Source of the DNA: Lepeophtheirus salmonis | Taxonomy: Eukaryota; Arthropoda; Copepoda; Siphonostomatoida; Caligidae | Assembly: GCF_016086655.4 (NCBI RefSeq) | Contig: NC_052136.2 | Location: forward strand, 13,640,001 to 13,704,000 | Direction of reading: 5' to 3' | Length of the DNA stretch: 64,000 bases | In this document: positions 36,151 to 48,769 of the stretch, in pieces | How the letters are laid out: every line of letters starts with the position of its first letter | Position numbering within the stretch: the first letter of the stretch is position 1 | Position numbers and translations under genes: made by a program | The notes under the pieces: generated by a model | Databases searched by the model: none | What the model saw: the letters and a program-made list of their open reading frames with translations, nothing else | What the model was told of the DNA's origin: nothing

Positions 36151-36954
36151 GAATTTCTTACTCCTAATAGTTTTTTTTTCTCTCTAAGAAATGAAGAATC
36201 ATCGAAAAATGTATTAAACAAACTTTTTTGACAGTTGATCAATATAATTTAACACGAATTTTTTTATAATGATATATCTTGTAAACTTTTAGAAATTATA
36301 AAAGTTTAATATTTCATAGTATTTAGAATCCACAAATCGTTTCTCACGAAAGGTTCTTTTCATCCAATGTATGTATACAATTGAATTAGAGTTGCACAAA
36401 AATGTTTGCCTTATAGAAGCCCTGACTCCTTGGACAGTAAAAATCATCTGTCTATTCTGTGTAAGACGATTGAATGTGACATTTTCATGTATCACTTTAG
36501 CTTGCTCTGTTTAATTATGAATTCCCTCCCAAAGAAACGATAACAAATACTTATTAAGACCTAGTTACCTCATTTTTTAAACTATACAGTTTAAATTTGA
36601 AGTAAAGGATTAATGCTATAAGAAAATTATTTGTTTTGAAATACATTTCTGCAATAGTAAACAGTGGAAAAAATACAAATAACGACGTCCAAATAACCTG
36701 ACACTTAGGGTAAATAAAAAGTTTATTTTTTTATTTTATTTCGTTCTTACACTTAAATACCGAAACAGTTTCGTAAAATAAGTACTTAAATAACCATTTT
36801 AGTTTAAAATTAAAGCTTCGAGGTAAGATTACATCGCAATGTTACTAAAATTAACAAAAATACGCGTATATATTTTTATAAAATAAGTAAAAAAATCCGG
36901 CATTCATAATAAAGTAGGGATAATTTATGAAAATACTAAAAACAAGCCTCAAGT
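36151..36954. other. AT-rich non-coding stretch
   Basis: No gene seen. The 68-codon minus frame at 36289-36495 has no support. Confidence 0.5.
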
Positions 36955-37680
36955 TTATATTTTCGATTGTCTCAAAATCTGTTTGAAAGCCTTTAAATAA
37001 TGCCCGCAAGTTGATGGAAGGTACTTAATTTCTTCCCCTGTCAATACCCACAAATTTTTCCCCAGAGAAGGAACTGTAATGGAAAGAGCAGAATATCTTG
37101 GTATTGCAGCAATAACGATTTTTCTCAGCTCTTGATGATTTAGCACATCATTATTATTTATTATGTTTGCTATTAAGGCTTTATATTTTAATAAGGCAAA
37201 ATCTAAAATCCTTGGTTTCAGGTGACACTCTTTTATTCCTTTTGGAAATCCCGAACAAATCCTTACCATTAGTAAAGTTAGTATTATCATGTTATAATCC
37301 TTTTATATTTAACTTTACTAAAGACTTTAAAATACCAAAGCCGAACCAAACTTAATTATTCCAGCGGAGATTTGGAAGTAGTAAAATTTCTACCATCCTA
37401 TATTCCTCCCAGGGAAATTAATATCCTCTTTTCCAGTTCTCCAGGAGCCCTATCAGCTTGGTAAGGTCATGAAAAGTTTCCCCCACATCTTATGAATTAT
37501 GAATTTTCATTTTAAGATGCCAAGAGCAAGGTATAATTTGGGTATTTGCTGTTCTCGTGAGGGGGAACTTGAATCTTTAGTCCCCAAATGGTACAAAATT
37601 ATCAACATCATGGATGGTAAAAATTTCATTATAGACGACATAATCCTCTAGAGATGCAGGATCTTTGAGGTTAGGGGAAA
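36955..37680 (-). pseudogene. Decayed coding-like DNA, unidentified
   Basis: The minus strand reads as protein-like pieces separated by stops: DPASLEDYVVYNEIFTIHDV near 37650-37590, then ETFHDLTKLIGLLENWKRG near 37470-37415, then a 111-codon open frame at 37290-36955 (ELRKIVIAAIPRYSALSITV, then LWVLTGEEIKYLP). I cannot name a family. Because an ORF1-like piece lies just upstream on the same strand (38080-38320), a LINE remnant is the simplest reading. An old host retrogene or other insertion is possible. Confidence 0.3.
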
Positions 37681-38079
37681 AAAATCCTATTTAGCCGGAG
37701 TATATCTATAAATGAATCTCTCTGATAAACAGGCTCGCCTTTCTAGATGATTTTTTTTAACCAGTATCAATTTATTCTGGTGCTCATATAATAACAATAC
37801 AAAAACTGTAAAAGTATCTAAGTACATTGAAAAATATAAAGACCTTTTAAATTTTCCAAGAATAATAAAACGAAACAATATAAGTAAGAACTCTTTTTCA
37901 TTAAAATTTTGAAATAATTTCTTGCAATGTTTAATATGCATGCACCAATTTCCATTTCCTATGCGTTGATTGTTATAAAGCATTTTGCAGATATTTTAGG
38001 CTTACACAGATAACTGATTCATAACTTACACCCTATATAGAAAGAAAACCTGGCAGCTCATACTTAGAGACTAAACTCC

Positions 38080-38320
38080 AAACGAAATTTCAATTTCTTA
38101 GACCCTGTAACATTCCATTATGGAAGACACTTGCTTTTGCTTGGTTCAGAATCGTTCCATATTTCTCAAAAATAGAGTTAATTTATCCTTTATTCACATC
38201 TTCATGTGACGAATGAATGGTAACATTTTTCTGATACAGAACCGGATTTCCAGAAGCATCTTTGTGTTGGGCTTTTAGATTCCTCACAATTCCTTTGATA
38301 CCAGCTCCATTTTCATCTGA
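38080..38320 (-). pseudogene. LINE ORF1-like fragment (RRM-like)
   Basis: The minus frame gives DENGAGIKGIVRNLKAQHKD, then VTIHSSHEDVNKG, a stop, and INSIFEKYGTILNQAKASVF, followed by LVSKYELPGFLS. The pattern resembles the RRM-like part that precedes the zinc knuckles in some non-LTR ORF1 proteins. This is a judgement from pattern only. Two stops interrupt it. Confidence 0.35.
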
Positions 38321-38921
38321 TTAAGAAATCGTTCTTATTTTTCAGAACAAATTTAAGAGCGAAAATAACAACAAATCTCCGGTGAGGAACGAAACACGAT
38401 TATATGTTCTTTTAAAGGAAGAAGAAAAATACTAGAAGAGATCCCTTTAGTGATATGCTCAAACAGTTTATCTCAGATTTCTTCCACAAAATAACATCCA
38501 CGATCGTTATTGAACCACTAAAATAATTACAAAAAAGAACAGTGCCAAACCAGAAAAGAATACTGCTAAAACTAACATTCTTCTCTTTTTTCATCTTTGT
38601 CAAAAATGAAAAATAGCTTACATGTCAAAAAATCCATTTTGCCGTCTTAGAGTAAATATGTCAAAAGTAGACATACCTAAATACAAATTAGAAAAAATAT
38701 AGCATTGAATAATGAGTATGCATAATTTGAATATTTTGATCGTTATAGAAAAGTGTTGCTCTCTAGGAATCTTCCTTTAATCAACTAACATGATTTAAAG
38801 TGGATCACCACATCTATCATGCGTGTGCACGTATATATATATGTATTTTTATGCGATATCAGGAGAAGAGTTACTCTCCAGGATATTTCCTTTAATCTAA
38901 AAACAAGAGTTGATAAATATA

Positions 38922-39993
38922 GTGACGTTAGTAGAGTTAAATCCGGACTACCTGTAGCTGCATCCTGACAAACAAGGCAAGTAAGTAGAAGTTTGAAATT
39001 TATTTACAAGTAATAATAGCAAGGGGAAAAAATCCTAAATTGTGTTTTTTATGGCAGACATTTTCGCCAATCATTCGCTCGAAACGAGGCCTAAGGGATT
39101 TGCAAGCCTTGACTACGTTTGCAGGCAAGACTTTGTTCTAGTACTAGATGATGAAGATCTCCAAGGAGTCGATCCTGTCGAGTGAATAGGCAGATACCTT
39201 TCTCTCTAATTCCTTGTAAAAGAAGTAATATATGGGAATCTTATAGGGAGAGTTAGAGGGCCAGATGTGGGGGTGTTTGAACAAGTTTGGGTCTTGCAGG
39301 CCTTGTGAGAAAGGATAGATTCTTGTTGAAGCAGGAACCCGACACCAATGGCCACAGCTTTCATAATAGGTATCATTTGGTCAGACAGGAGTTCACAGTA
39401 CCTATCTTTACCCACCCTCTCATTTAGCTCAAAGATGATTGAGGCATGATACTACCGTTTTTCCCAATCACCCCAAAGGTCATGATGCTGGCTAGAAACT
39501 TGGTTTTAGAGACGTGAGGATATTTAGCTCTCTCTGTGGCCAACCATCTGTCGTTCTGGATGTTGTGGGATCTATCGAGAGTCCATTGTTTCTCATCCGA
39601 ATAAAAGATGATTCAGTTACTATAGGACTTCAAATTGTTCAAGGTTTTTTTTCCGTAGGCAGCCCTGGTGGCCTCCATTTATTCTGTAAACATATATATA
39701 TTGTAGAGGCGGTATTACTTCATCCACAAATCTGTGTTTACGGCCCTGGAGACTTTAAGATATCTCAGCATATTCTTGATGTACGCTGGGCTGTGTCCCG
39801 CACAAGCAAATTCGATCATCGTGTACCTTCGGGTCTTCTACATCATAAATACTTGTATTGAGTCAAAAGTTCCACTATGAACTTAAAGCAAAGTCTCAAT
39901 CTCTCACTTTGAAATTAAATTAATTGAGTTAAATGTTTTTCTTATTGTTCAAGATATAGTTAAAGATGGTCCGGATTTACGTGAACGGCCCTG
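38922..39993. mobile_element. Decayed mariner-type element with recognisable ends
   Basis: About 1.07 kb. The ends share TAAATCCGGAC within imperfect inverted repeats of roughly 30 bases (38922-38953 and 39963-39993) and each end abuts TA. The transposase between them is on the minus strand and full of lesions. Its antisense strand carries a 115-codon open frame (39514-39861) that is only a shadow. Confidence 0.7.
39040..39870 (-). pseudogene. Mariner-type transposase, many frameshifts
   Basis: Blocks on the minus strand in expected order: MIEFACAGHSPAYIKNMLRY near 39820 (HTH), SDEKQWTLDRSHNIQNDRWL near 39600-39540 (first Asp block), SKTKFLASIMTFGVIGKNGS near 39500, FLLQQESI near 39330 (second block, where the usual Asp appears as Glu), WPSNSPY near 39255 (third block), and VVKACKSLRPRFERMIGEN near 39110-39055, the C-terminal R-P-R-x-E-x-x-I signature. 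At least three frame changes and altered catalytic blocks show that it is dead. Confidence 0.7.
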
Positions 39994-42900
39994 TATAATC
40001 ACGAATAAGTGTACACGCACGATAAATGGGGTAACCTACAATAATGCAGTTATTAAGAGAATATTTATAATTATATAGTTGTCTAGGGCAGTAAAGGGTG
40101 AATATAAAAATCACTCATAAGTAAATGTTCACCATGGAGTGATTGAAATTTATTAACGATTTCTTTCCAAAATATTATTTTTATGTATGTTTAGTTTTAT
40201 AAACATATTCAGAACCCCTGAATAAGTTTAGTTCTTTACTCTTCACTTTTTATATCATTTTTTTTTTTTTACTTCACTCACTCAATATTATTATTCCACC
40301 ATCAGGTATATTTTTTTGTTTATTTAAGAAAGTTTTCAAGCTTTTTAAAAATAGCATGTATTCAAACAAATACTTATCAATTTTTCATGTAGGTATATTA
40401 AAAGAAGAGCCGGGTAAAAGAAGAATAGAAAGGGAATAGAAAATTACAAGATTATATGTACATTCATATGAATATATACTTAAATGATTAAATCAATTTG
40501 ATTAGAGAGAAAGGCACTGTAAGAAAACAAGAAAAACTTTTTTATATAATAATAAATATTTGATTTATGAATGTTTTTTTTATTTTAATTGAAATGCAAA
40601 AAAATATAACTAATGAAATAATTTCTGTTTCCTTCTTTCGATTTCTTAAATACATTTTATATGTATATTATTTATACGCAAATGTATAATGTGCAACATT
40701 AGACTGGCTCCTAAATATGGTTTTTTCAAAATGATACGCAACATATTACAAAAATGTTGTATTTGCTAAAAATAAAGTAATGTACAGTGTGAGCAATATT
40801 GATCAATGTTTAGAAGTTGTCTGGGGTACAGAAAGTTGTAAATTTTTGTAAAAATAGTTCCAGTAGGTCAGAACAGAGCATTTTGTAATAATAATCATGT
40901 TAGATAAATGAATAATCTTTTCAATAATACTGGGTGCAGCAATAATTTTTTTTATTTTTAATTCATGGTCATTAATCAGTACATAGAAATAGTAGTGGGG
41001 TGGACTTGCCTTTATTCCTTAGGTAATACATTACAGTTTTATCGGAAATACACTCAGTAGCTATCATGCTTTGTTTTAGTGAGTAACGTGCAAATACAGT
41101 CAAAAATAAATGTTCACATAAATGGTTAACCAAAATAATTTATTAATTAAACAAATTGTATATGTAGACACTGAATCATTATTTGTGAAATTTATGAAAA
41201 TCAGTTTATTGTTTCAATTTGTAATAACCATAAAAACTATTACTTCAATTCATTTTTATTCTTTTAAAATTTGATAAATGATTTCAACGCAAATAACTCC
41301 ACGGATAATGAAACTTATGAGCTGAAATTGTAAAAAAATCAAGATTAGGAGAAAATTTCAATTATTATTAGATATATATATGTATTCATAAAACTCAATA
41401 TTTCATGGACATATTTGAGTCAGTTATAGGCATTGTATTCAAATTTGTGGGTTCAGTTAATACAATCAAAAGTTTTAACTAAATTTTTAAATCATTAATT
41501 AATAAATGTAATATTAGCCCCAACATGGTCAATCAAAAACATCTATCAAATTTCTCATTTTTATATTATGACCATCAATTTTGGATATGGTTACAAATAA
41601 TAAATTATGTATAGAAATGAAAGCTAATTTGTCAAACAATACCCTTGTAATACAGACTCAATTTTAAGAAAAACCATTGCTTTTGTAATAACGGGCCAAG
41701 TATATTAATATATCAAAAACAATATATGACAACAAAGAAAAATTATTTCACTAAGAACTTTTATTCATAAATTATAATTGTATTTATTTTACCCATGTTA
41801 ATTTATTATAAAGAAAGCCGAATTACTTATAACATATTTTATACCTATCACTAAGTAAGAAAAAGAACCATTGCATGCCTTCCTAATCGCCAATTTTTTC
41901 GTCCTTTATGTGGAATGGGACGCCATAGTAACAGATACCTTTTCTTAAATAATAAAAAAACTGATCGAAATGAGGTCAAATATTTGTGTATATTTTATTT
42001 AAAAATAAAAGTTAGATATTTGTATCGACCTTCAGTTTATTTATTTAGAGAAGAAGAGACAAAAAAGGTGTTTTTTGTTTCTCTTTTCCAATGAGTATTC
42101 ATTTAATTTCTGTAACCAATTCCAGTATGAGCCTATTCGTTCCATAGACGCATGGTAGATGATAATGAAAGTGTGGTGTGATGTTTGTTTCGAAATGTAT
42201 CGATGTTTCAACCCCCATCCAATATAGAAAGATGATATTGTCTTAATTAATCAAGAAGAAATATTTATTACCAAAGTAATATGTCAAATTTGTAATACAT
42301 TGTCACCACATAGCTTTATTCAATTGATTGAATGCTCATATGTGTTCATGCAATCCAAGAGGAATTGACTGGCTAATGCAATCTCTACTTCATGATACTA
42401 TCTGTTAAATTATTGAACAGATTGATTTCTTATAAGTGTTCATCCAAGACGAATTAATTGCCAATTTTAAACTCCCCTTCCCTTCTAATTTTTAATAGAA
42501 GAGTGAAGAACAAAAAATGTTGCTAGACAGAATAAACGGAGGAGGTGGAAAATTAAAAAGTTAATTTTTGTATATATTAAATATATATTCACATTTCCAT
42601 TTCAGGATTTATTGTGATAATAAAATAAATCTTAGATAAATTACAGAGGAGAAACATATTTCCATCAAAATCCTCTATTTCATTATCTCATAATATTAGC
42701 TTTCTTTATAATCTAACTAATTCAATAAAAAGTTAGAAGCATACTATTGTAGATTATATTAAAATAAATTATTTGAACGGTTGAAGCCAAAATGTCATTT
42801 TGAGGGAAGACCAAAAAATGAAACACGCCAGAGCACCTATAACAAACAAAACATGTTTTGTTATAGGATTTGAATGGAACGTTTTGTTGTATACTTTAAC

Positions 42901-43204
42901 ATAAAGATAGGGACATCATTGGAAATGTTTTTTTTTTATAACACGAAATTCCAAATTATATTTTAAAATTTTATGAAATTTAAATTTTGAAATAAAGGTT
43001 TTGTACATTTAGCTTTGTCATAGGGCTACTTCTTATAGAACTGGACATACTTCTTATATAGGAAGAAGCATAACTTAATTTGAAATCTTTCATAACTAGC
43101 TGAAAATAAAATTTTAATTCTTTTAAAATTACTCAACTTTTGTGCATTATTTATTAGTTACTATCTCATCCTGGAATTTCCCACAAAATTTAAAATAAGT
43201 TTAC
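39994..43204. other. AT-rich non-coding stretch
   Basis: About 3.2 kb without a gene or splice-bounded open frame. Only homopolymer runs and short palindromes are present. Confidence 0.55.
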
Positions 43205-43830
43205 TGCGGAGGTGGGAACTTGTACTCGATACTTGCAACTCGACTTAAAGACATAATCAATGACTTAAGGCTAGAATTGGACTGGAAAGTTAAGACTCGA
43301 TTTGTACTCGAAAGTAATTTCCATTTTTACACTGAATGTAAAGCACTCTTTATTATATGTTTCATTTTCTATGGACTTCAATAAGACTCGATGACATTAT
43401 CAATGACTCAAGACTTGATTAAAATCGAAATTTAAGACTCGACTTAACTAGATAGTCATTTAAATTTTTTTACCAAATATAACTCGCTAATGTATATTAG
43501 TGTTCTGTGGATTTGAAGCGTACTTGATGATATTATAATTCAAGAACTGTATCAGATTATTAAATAACTCAATGACATTATTCAATAACTCAAACTGGAT
43601 TCAATAACGCTATTTAAGGACTCAAACTGGACTCAATAAAAATATTCAAGCACTCTATCAAAATAATCAAAGATTCAATTAAAATGCTCAAAATAAATAC
43701 TCATGGACTCGATGAAAATAAACAAGGACTCAAACTGGACTCAATAAAGATATTCAAATTCTCAACCCGCACTCAATGAAAATATCCAAGATTCGAATTA
43801 TACTTAATGAACCTTCACTTGGACCAATAA
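43205..43830 (+). repeat. Degenerate ACTCAA minisatellite
   Basis: It is built from words such as GACTCAAACTGGACTCAATA followed by AAAATATTCAAG. The best-preserved part (about 43575-43790) has units of roughly 29-33 bases, several starting ACTCAAACTGGA. The left part uses ACTCGA/ACTTGCAACTCGACTT variants. Related inverted or scattered words occur at 51140-51290, 24810-24925 and near 27585. No coding content is seen. Confidence 0.65.
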
Positions 43831-44549
43831 GCTAATACTTAATATTTTTGTGGGAAATTAAAAATTCTAGGATATGGATAATGATATATTTATATAAATC
43901 TCTCATTTTTTTTTCTTGTCGTCAATATATATTTTAATGGAATTGGCAAATGATAAAACTAATAGGTTTTTTGTTTTTTTTTTGCAAAAAAAAAAGTTGT
44001 CTGTTTCCACTACGTACTTATGTATGTATGTATACGAGTTTTTCACATTGATAGATAGATGTATGTATTATAAATATATTTACATAAATCTATAGATGAA
44101 AAATGATGGCGCTTAGAGTTGCATGCATGACGTTTGTATTTTATCTAATCCTCTCGATAATAAAAGTCTTTGCCCTGAAAGCAAAAAATATATGTTAGTA
44201 GATTGTACTACATATGTAGATTATATATGTATGAAATGTATTTGGATTTGATTTTGTCCCATTTATACATATACTCCTCTTCTTTGTTACTATGTACTCT
44301 GAAATTCTTCTAAAATCTCAATTCTACATATATAAAAAATACACAAAAAAAAACATGATAAACTAATTTTGTATTAGTATGTATTTATTTTTTTACCAAC
44401 ATTTTTTATATTACCTTAGCTACAAATATACTAAGGGTCTTAAGTGCTGCACAAAATCGTAACACTTTCAATTTAGAACTTTATCAATATGTATTTCAGT
44501 AACCAGTTCCAATAGGGTATATCAATATGATAAAATTTACTAATATGAT
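43831..44549. other. AT-rich stretch with GTAT microsatellite
   Basis: A short (GTAT)n run lies near 44018-44035 and a T-run/A-run pair near 43970-43995. Nothing else is seen. Confidence 0.55.
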
Positions 44550-45063
44550 GTCTTGTCTACTCTAACCATCACTGTAGCCACCTTAGCATGAATGATGACT
44601 TTCTGGCGGCCACAGAAGGCCCTGCACCCATTGCAGATGTAGTCCTCAGACATGGCATCCCAGTGCTGGTTGATGGTGTCCTTAAGGTTGTTGATATTTG
44701 GGTGACAGACGGTGTAGGAATATATGCACCCAAAAATTGAAGTCTAATGGGTCTGTATCTGGGGAGTAAGGGGCCACACTTTCTTTGACTAGAAATGCAA
44801 GTTGTCCTTTAACTACTTTCGGGCCTTTTTTGACATTTGTGCGGCGCACCATCCTGCAGGAACTCCACGTTCATGTCCAAGTAGTTGGTCAGGACCCATG
44901 GTAACAACCTTTCCTCCGTTGTTTTTCTTCCAGTGTCCAAAAGTGCACGGGGCAAAATTCGTTGGTCACGTTCAGATGACATTTTATCGGCTCCTAAAAC
45001 ACCTGGAAGGATATAGTTGTTTGAATTATTTGACCGGATTAATTTCACGGCATTTACAAGCAC
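44550..45063 (-). pseudogene. Tc1/mariner-type transposase C-terminal half, fragment
   Basis: The minus frame from 45063 carries VLGADKMSSERDQRILPRAL and then LLPWVLTNYLDMNVEFLQDG (second Asp). A frame change leads to VAPYSPDTDPLDFNFWV near 44790-44730 (third Asp) and another to HPNINNLKDTINQHWDAMSE near 44700-44640, ending ICNGCRAFCGRQK. The N-terminal DNA-binding half and terminal repeats are absent. The right end abuts the R1 copy at about 45130. Confidence 0.65.
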
Positions 45064-45129
45064 CTTGTTTATGTAGCAAAAACGAAGTAAATATAAGAAT
45101 TGGTATATCTGATTTTTCTTTTTACAGAA

Positions 45130-45545
45130 GAGTAATGGAGTTGCTAGCCCCCCTTTTTTTTAGGGGGGGGGGTTGAGTCCCCTTATAAGATTAAGTAGCC
45201 CCCCCCTCCAAAAAAAGGTTCGTATATTTATTTATAAGTTAGTTTTTGGTGTTATCACATATGGAGTTCAAAATGGTGGAATAGATCAGTCTTAACTAGA
45301 CCAAGTAGGCTTATAAAAAACCAAGCATGATCTGCTTATATTTTGTAGTGTTGCCGAGGTCATTAATGCCCTGTTTTTACCAAAATAAAGCCTACTTTTC
45401 CTTCTCTCTTTTTATATCTTTCTCTATCTGTCTGTATCATCCCTTTTCTTTTTCTATATCCCTCTCTCTGTTTGTTTTCTTTTCTTATACCTTCATTTTT
45501 TGTTTTATCCCCCTCCCCTCCACCAATTCAGCCTTCCAACGCAAG
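45130..45545 (-). repeat. Dispersed repeat R1, copy 2 (inverted)
   Basis: Read on the minus strand: polypurine tract (about 45545-45400), GCTTGGTTTTTTATA near 45325, ATTTTGAACTCCATATGTGA near 45270, AACACCAAAAA, then G/C runs and GGGGCTAGCAACTCCATTA near 45140. A G-rich stretch with a GTTAGCAACTCCACCG relative also sits at 45625-45668, so the tail may be duplicated. Confidence 0.7.
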
Positions 45546-45668
45546 TAACCTCTGCTACTATATATATAAAATAAAACTATTCAAGTAATTATATCAAATG
45601 GTTGATAATTTTTTGAACTAAGCTCCCCCCCCCCGTCCCCCACAATTATGAAAGTTAGCAACTCCACC

Positions 45669-47578
45669 GCAGAAAAATAATTTTTAATTGTTGCCCAAAC
45701 CGGAAAAAAATGATCAAACTTCCTTCATATCGAAATCATGTTATAAAATATGGATTAAATAGTCTCTAAATTTGCACATTTATTCCGGTATTCTTCTTCT
45801 TGGTATTGTATCCAATAAATACAAATATTTAAAAAATAAAAGTAAAAAATGTTCTTACTCTTATTTCAAAATGTGAGGTGCACCATTTTGGAACTTCTTC
45901 ATATGAATAAAGCTTCAAATATCTAACTTGGAAGTACATCATATTAATCAAAAATATATGAAAATAAATAGCAATGTAGAAAAATTTATATTTCAGACTT
46001 ACTCGGTTAAAACTAGCTCTGTTTTTTTTTATATTATTATTTCACCCTTTTTATAGGTAATAACAAACTTTTATGTACGGGATTAATGAACTTGATAAAA
46101 AAGAAACATCAGAAAAAACACAAAAAAACGTAAATAATGACGTAATAGATCAGTCAAACGATTATATTAATTATGTTATTTCAATTTTGTATCATATATA
46201 TAACTATTATATCTGACTTTACAATCATAAATTTAAAAAAAAATGTTAATATACTTGTATGAATTTGTTTCCGTCCTCACACTGAAAAAAAGTAGATACT
46301 AATTTTCAACCAAACAATTAGATAAATAGACTTAACCTCGATTAGAATTCGCATAATATACAAATCAATCATATACAAGGTATTATCATGATAAATAAAG
46401 AATTGTTAGAATCAGGGTAAATGTTTTTCGGAGTTTGGTGAAAATTATTGACGATAAAATATAGATTTCTAAGCAATAAAAAAGATTTTGGCATGATTCA
46501 GGGTGTATAATATCCCAGTTCACTAACGGAAGTTTAAGCAACAATGTGGTAGAATTTTTTTAAATCCTTCAAAAACGTAATTAAATGGTCTTTAGAATAC
46601 TTTTTAAACAACTGGGATCATTAAGCTTATATTATGAAATAGTTAAATACCCTCTATTCTGGGAATTTCCCGTTGATGTAAAACCTTTCAGAAATCCTTG
46701 GAAACAATAATTACTATATATACATATATGCTGACTCATTTTCACTAAATATATAGGAAATAGTAATAATAAAAAAGTAATCTCAATTACTTTTATAGGT
46801 TGTCAACAAGATTTACGAATACTCAATCTTTTTCAACAATCTGCAATATTTGAAAAATATTATGATTAACTTAGATATACTAGATAAGAAATAGTGAAAT
46901 TATAAAGAGGAATAACTCAATTAAGTATATAAGTTTTTTTTGGTATAAAGGTGAAACATCTTTATTTAAAAAAGTATCTGTCTATTTTCCATAAAACCAT
47001 CAAAATATAATTTTGATTCCCTAACTTTTAAAAATAAAAGCAGATCAAAGTAGCAAACTAAAAGAAAAAAAAATATTCAATGTAAAAATTACAAAACCAC
47101 AACAATTAAAATACGTTTTTAAACATTTTGCGGATAAGATTAAAATTGATATGACCAATTTAAAAATTCTCAACAATTTAAATTGTATGTATGTTGTTGG
47201 CAGTTCTTCATCTTTAAAGCTTATACAGGCTGTGACCACAAAACTTCATTTTTCTAAAAAACCAATAAAATAAGTTTAATAAATGAAACATATGCTTGAA
47301 TATCAGTTTTGTTTTTTACAGTTTAAAAATCATATCAGAAATTTAATGTCCCTTTTGTAAATACACTGAAATTCAGTATTTTAATACCTAGTAATTTTTT
47401 AAATGTTCTTTGAATAATTTTTCGTTAAGAAATTTGAAAGGGATATTTACATTTATAGAAAAAGATGCAAAATTTGAATTTAAAACATATCTTCCTTTAT
47501 GATTTTGGATTATTTGTTGACTAGATAGTTTTCTGGCAATTCTAAAAAAGTCTTAAAAATGTTGTTTTTTCCGAAATA
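45669..47578. other. AT-rich non-coding stretch
   Basis: No gene seen. The 64-codon minus frame at 47045-47239 is unsupported. Confidence 0.55.
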
Positions 47579-47605
47579 CCGGGCCGTGCAGAATTATTTA
47601 CCGAT
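47579..47605 (+). repeat. Left TIR
   Basis: CCGGGCCGTGCAGAATTATT and the next seven bases, directly after TA. Confidence 0.9.
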
Positions 47606-47705
47606 TTTTGTTCAGAACATATCGCCGACAATAATGACATTTGAATGACTTGAGAAACAATTTATTCGTACATTTTTAGAATAATAAAATAGTTTGTGAT
47701 CAAAT

Positions 47706-48696
47706 TTAATCAATGTAGCCACCATTTGACTCAATGACACTGGTCAGGCGAAGTCTGAACCAGCCACAGACTTGCTGGATGTAATCGGCGTCCATGGAGA
47801 CCCAGGCCTTGTTGACAGCAGCCTTTAAGGCATTTATGTTCTTGTGTCGTTTTTTGCAGGCCTTGGTCTCCACGTGCGCCTAGATAGGGAAGTCTTGTGG
47901 GTTCAGATCTGGGCTCTGAGGGGGCCAATAGTCCTTGACCAAAAGTTCATGTTGTCCTTGAGCCACTCCTGAGCTTTCTTGGAAGCGTGGGCGGGTGCTC
48001 CATCTTGTTGAAACACCCAAGGAGAGTTGCCGACTATGGATTTGATCCACGGAAGGACCTTAGGCGCCAGAATCTTCACATAATCCTCCGCTGTTAATCC
48101 GAGCCAGTGGGGAATCATACCGGCTTCATGGCCTTCCTGTTGGATCTCCCAACATCTCCAAAGCTCACAACACGGTCATTTTGCCTGTTGAAAACAGTAT
48201 CTACCGTAAAATTTTTCTCATCTCAAAAAATGATGATGCGTCCAGATGAGCTCTTGATATCATTCAAGATTTTCTTGGCACGCTCAAGTCTGCCTTCTCG
48301 CTGACGTTCAGTTAGCAGAGGGCGTTCAGTACGCCTCAGGGACTTTCCTCCAGCCCTTTTCAATGCCCTTGAAACAGTTGATGTCGACGTTCCCATCTTT
48401 CTGGGCATGTCGGCAATGGACCTGTTGGGAGTCCTCTTGAACACTGCCTTAACTTGCCTTGTTGAGACAGTGGGCTTCCTGCCAGCCCCAGGGGAATGTT
48501 TGAGATCACCCCCAGCCTCCAAGCGCTTGGAAACGTTGTAAATTGTCTTCAACGAGGCGCCAACCTGTTCCTTAATGTTGTTATGAGGCACTCCCGCTCG
48601 GAGGAGGGTTGCAATTTTGATCCTCTTTGTTTCTGGATTGGACATGGTCTCACAGGAAGGATTTTTGTTTATTTTAAAATTAAAAATACGAAACAA
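47706..48696 (-). pseudogene. Tc1/mariner-superfamily transposase, four lesions
   Basis: The likely natural start is the internal Met of MSNPETKRIKIATLLRAG (about 48645), since the 17 codons before it lack family-like sequence. Residues onward show the first HTH (NIKEQVGASLKTIYNVSKRL), a GAGRKP linker, and a second HTH (IADMPRKMGTSTSTVSRALK). TGA at 48223-48225 replaces the residue before DEKNF (first catalytic Asp). A one-base loss near 48115 shifts into MIPHWLGLTAEDYVKILAPK and VFQQDGAPAHASKKAQEW (second Asp). Another loss near 47938 shifts into KDYWPPQSPDLNPQDF (third Asp, about 36-37 residues on), then TAG near 47880 and the C-terminal SVIESNGGYID. Few lesions and good TIRs suggest modest age. 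Confidence 0.88.
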
Positions 48697-48740
48697 TCAG
48701 ATTTGTTGCCACAAAACCTCTTAAAAAGTATATTTACATC

Positions 48741-48767
48741 ATCGGTAAATAATTTTGCACGTCCCGG
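48741..48767 (-). repeat. Right TIR
   Basis: On the minus strand CCGGGACGTGCAAAATTATT and the next seven bases; TA follows on the plus strand. Confidence 0.9.
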
Positions 48768-48769
48768 TA

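Larger units (their letters stand above)
47579..48767. mobile_element. Tc1/mariner-superfamily element, complete ends
   Basis: 1189 bp between 27-bp terminal inverted repeats (47579-47605 and 48741-48767). They share CCGGG at the tip, CGTGCA, and AATTATTTACCGAT, with two mismatches. TA flanks both ends (47577-47578 and 48768-48769). The single transposase is on the minus strand. Confidence 0.92.

Noticed and set aside
39514..39861. 115-codon plus-strand frame
   Set aside because: Antisense shadow of the decayed mariner transposase; the minus strand shows the HTH and SDEK blocks.
44802..45176. 124-codon plus-strand frame
   Set aside because: It lies mainly antisense to the mariner transposase fragment at 44550-45063, whose own strand carries family motifs.
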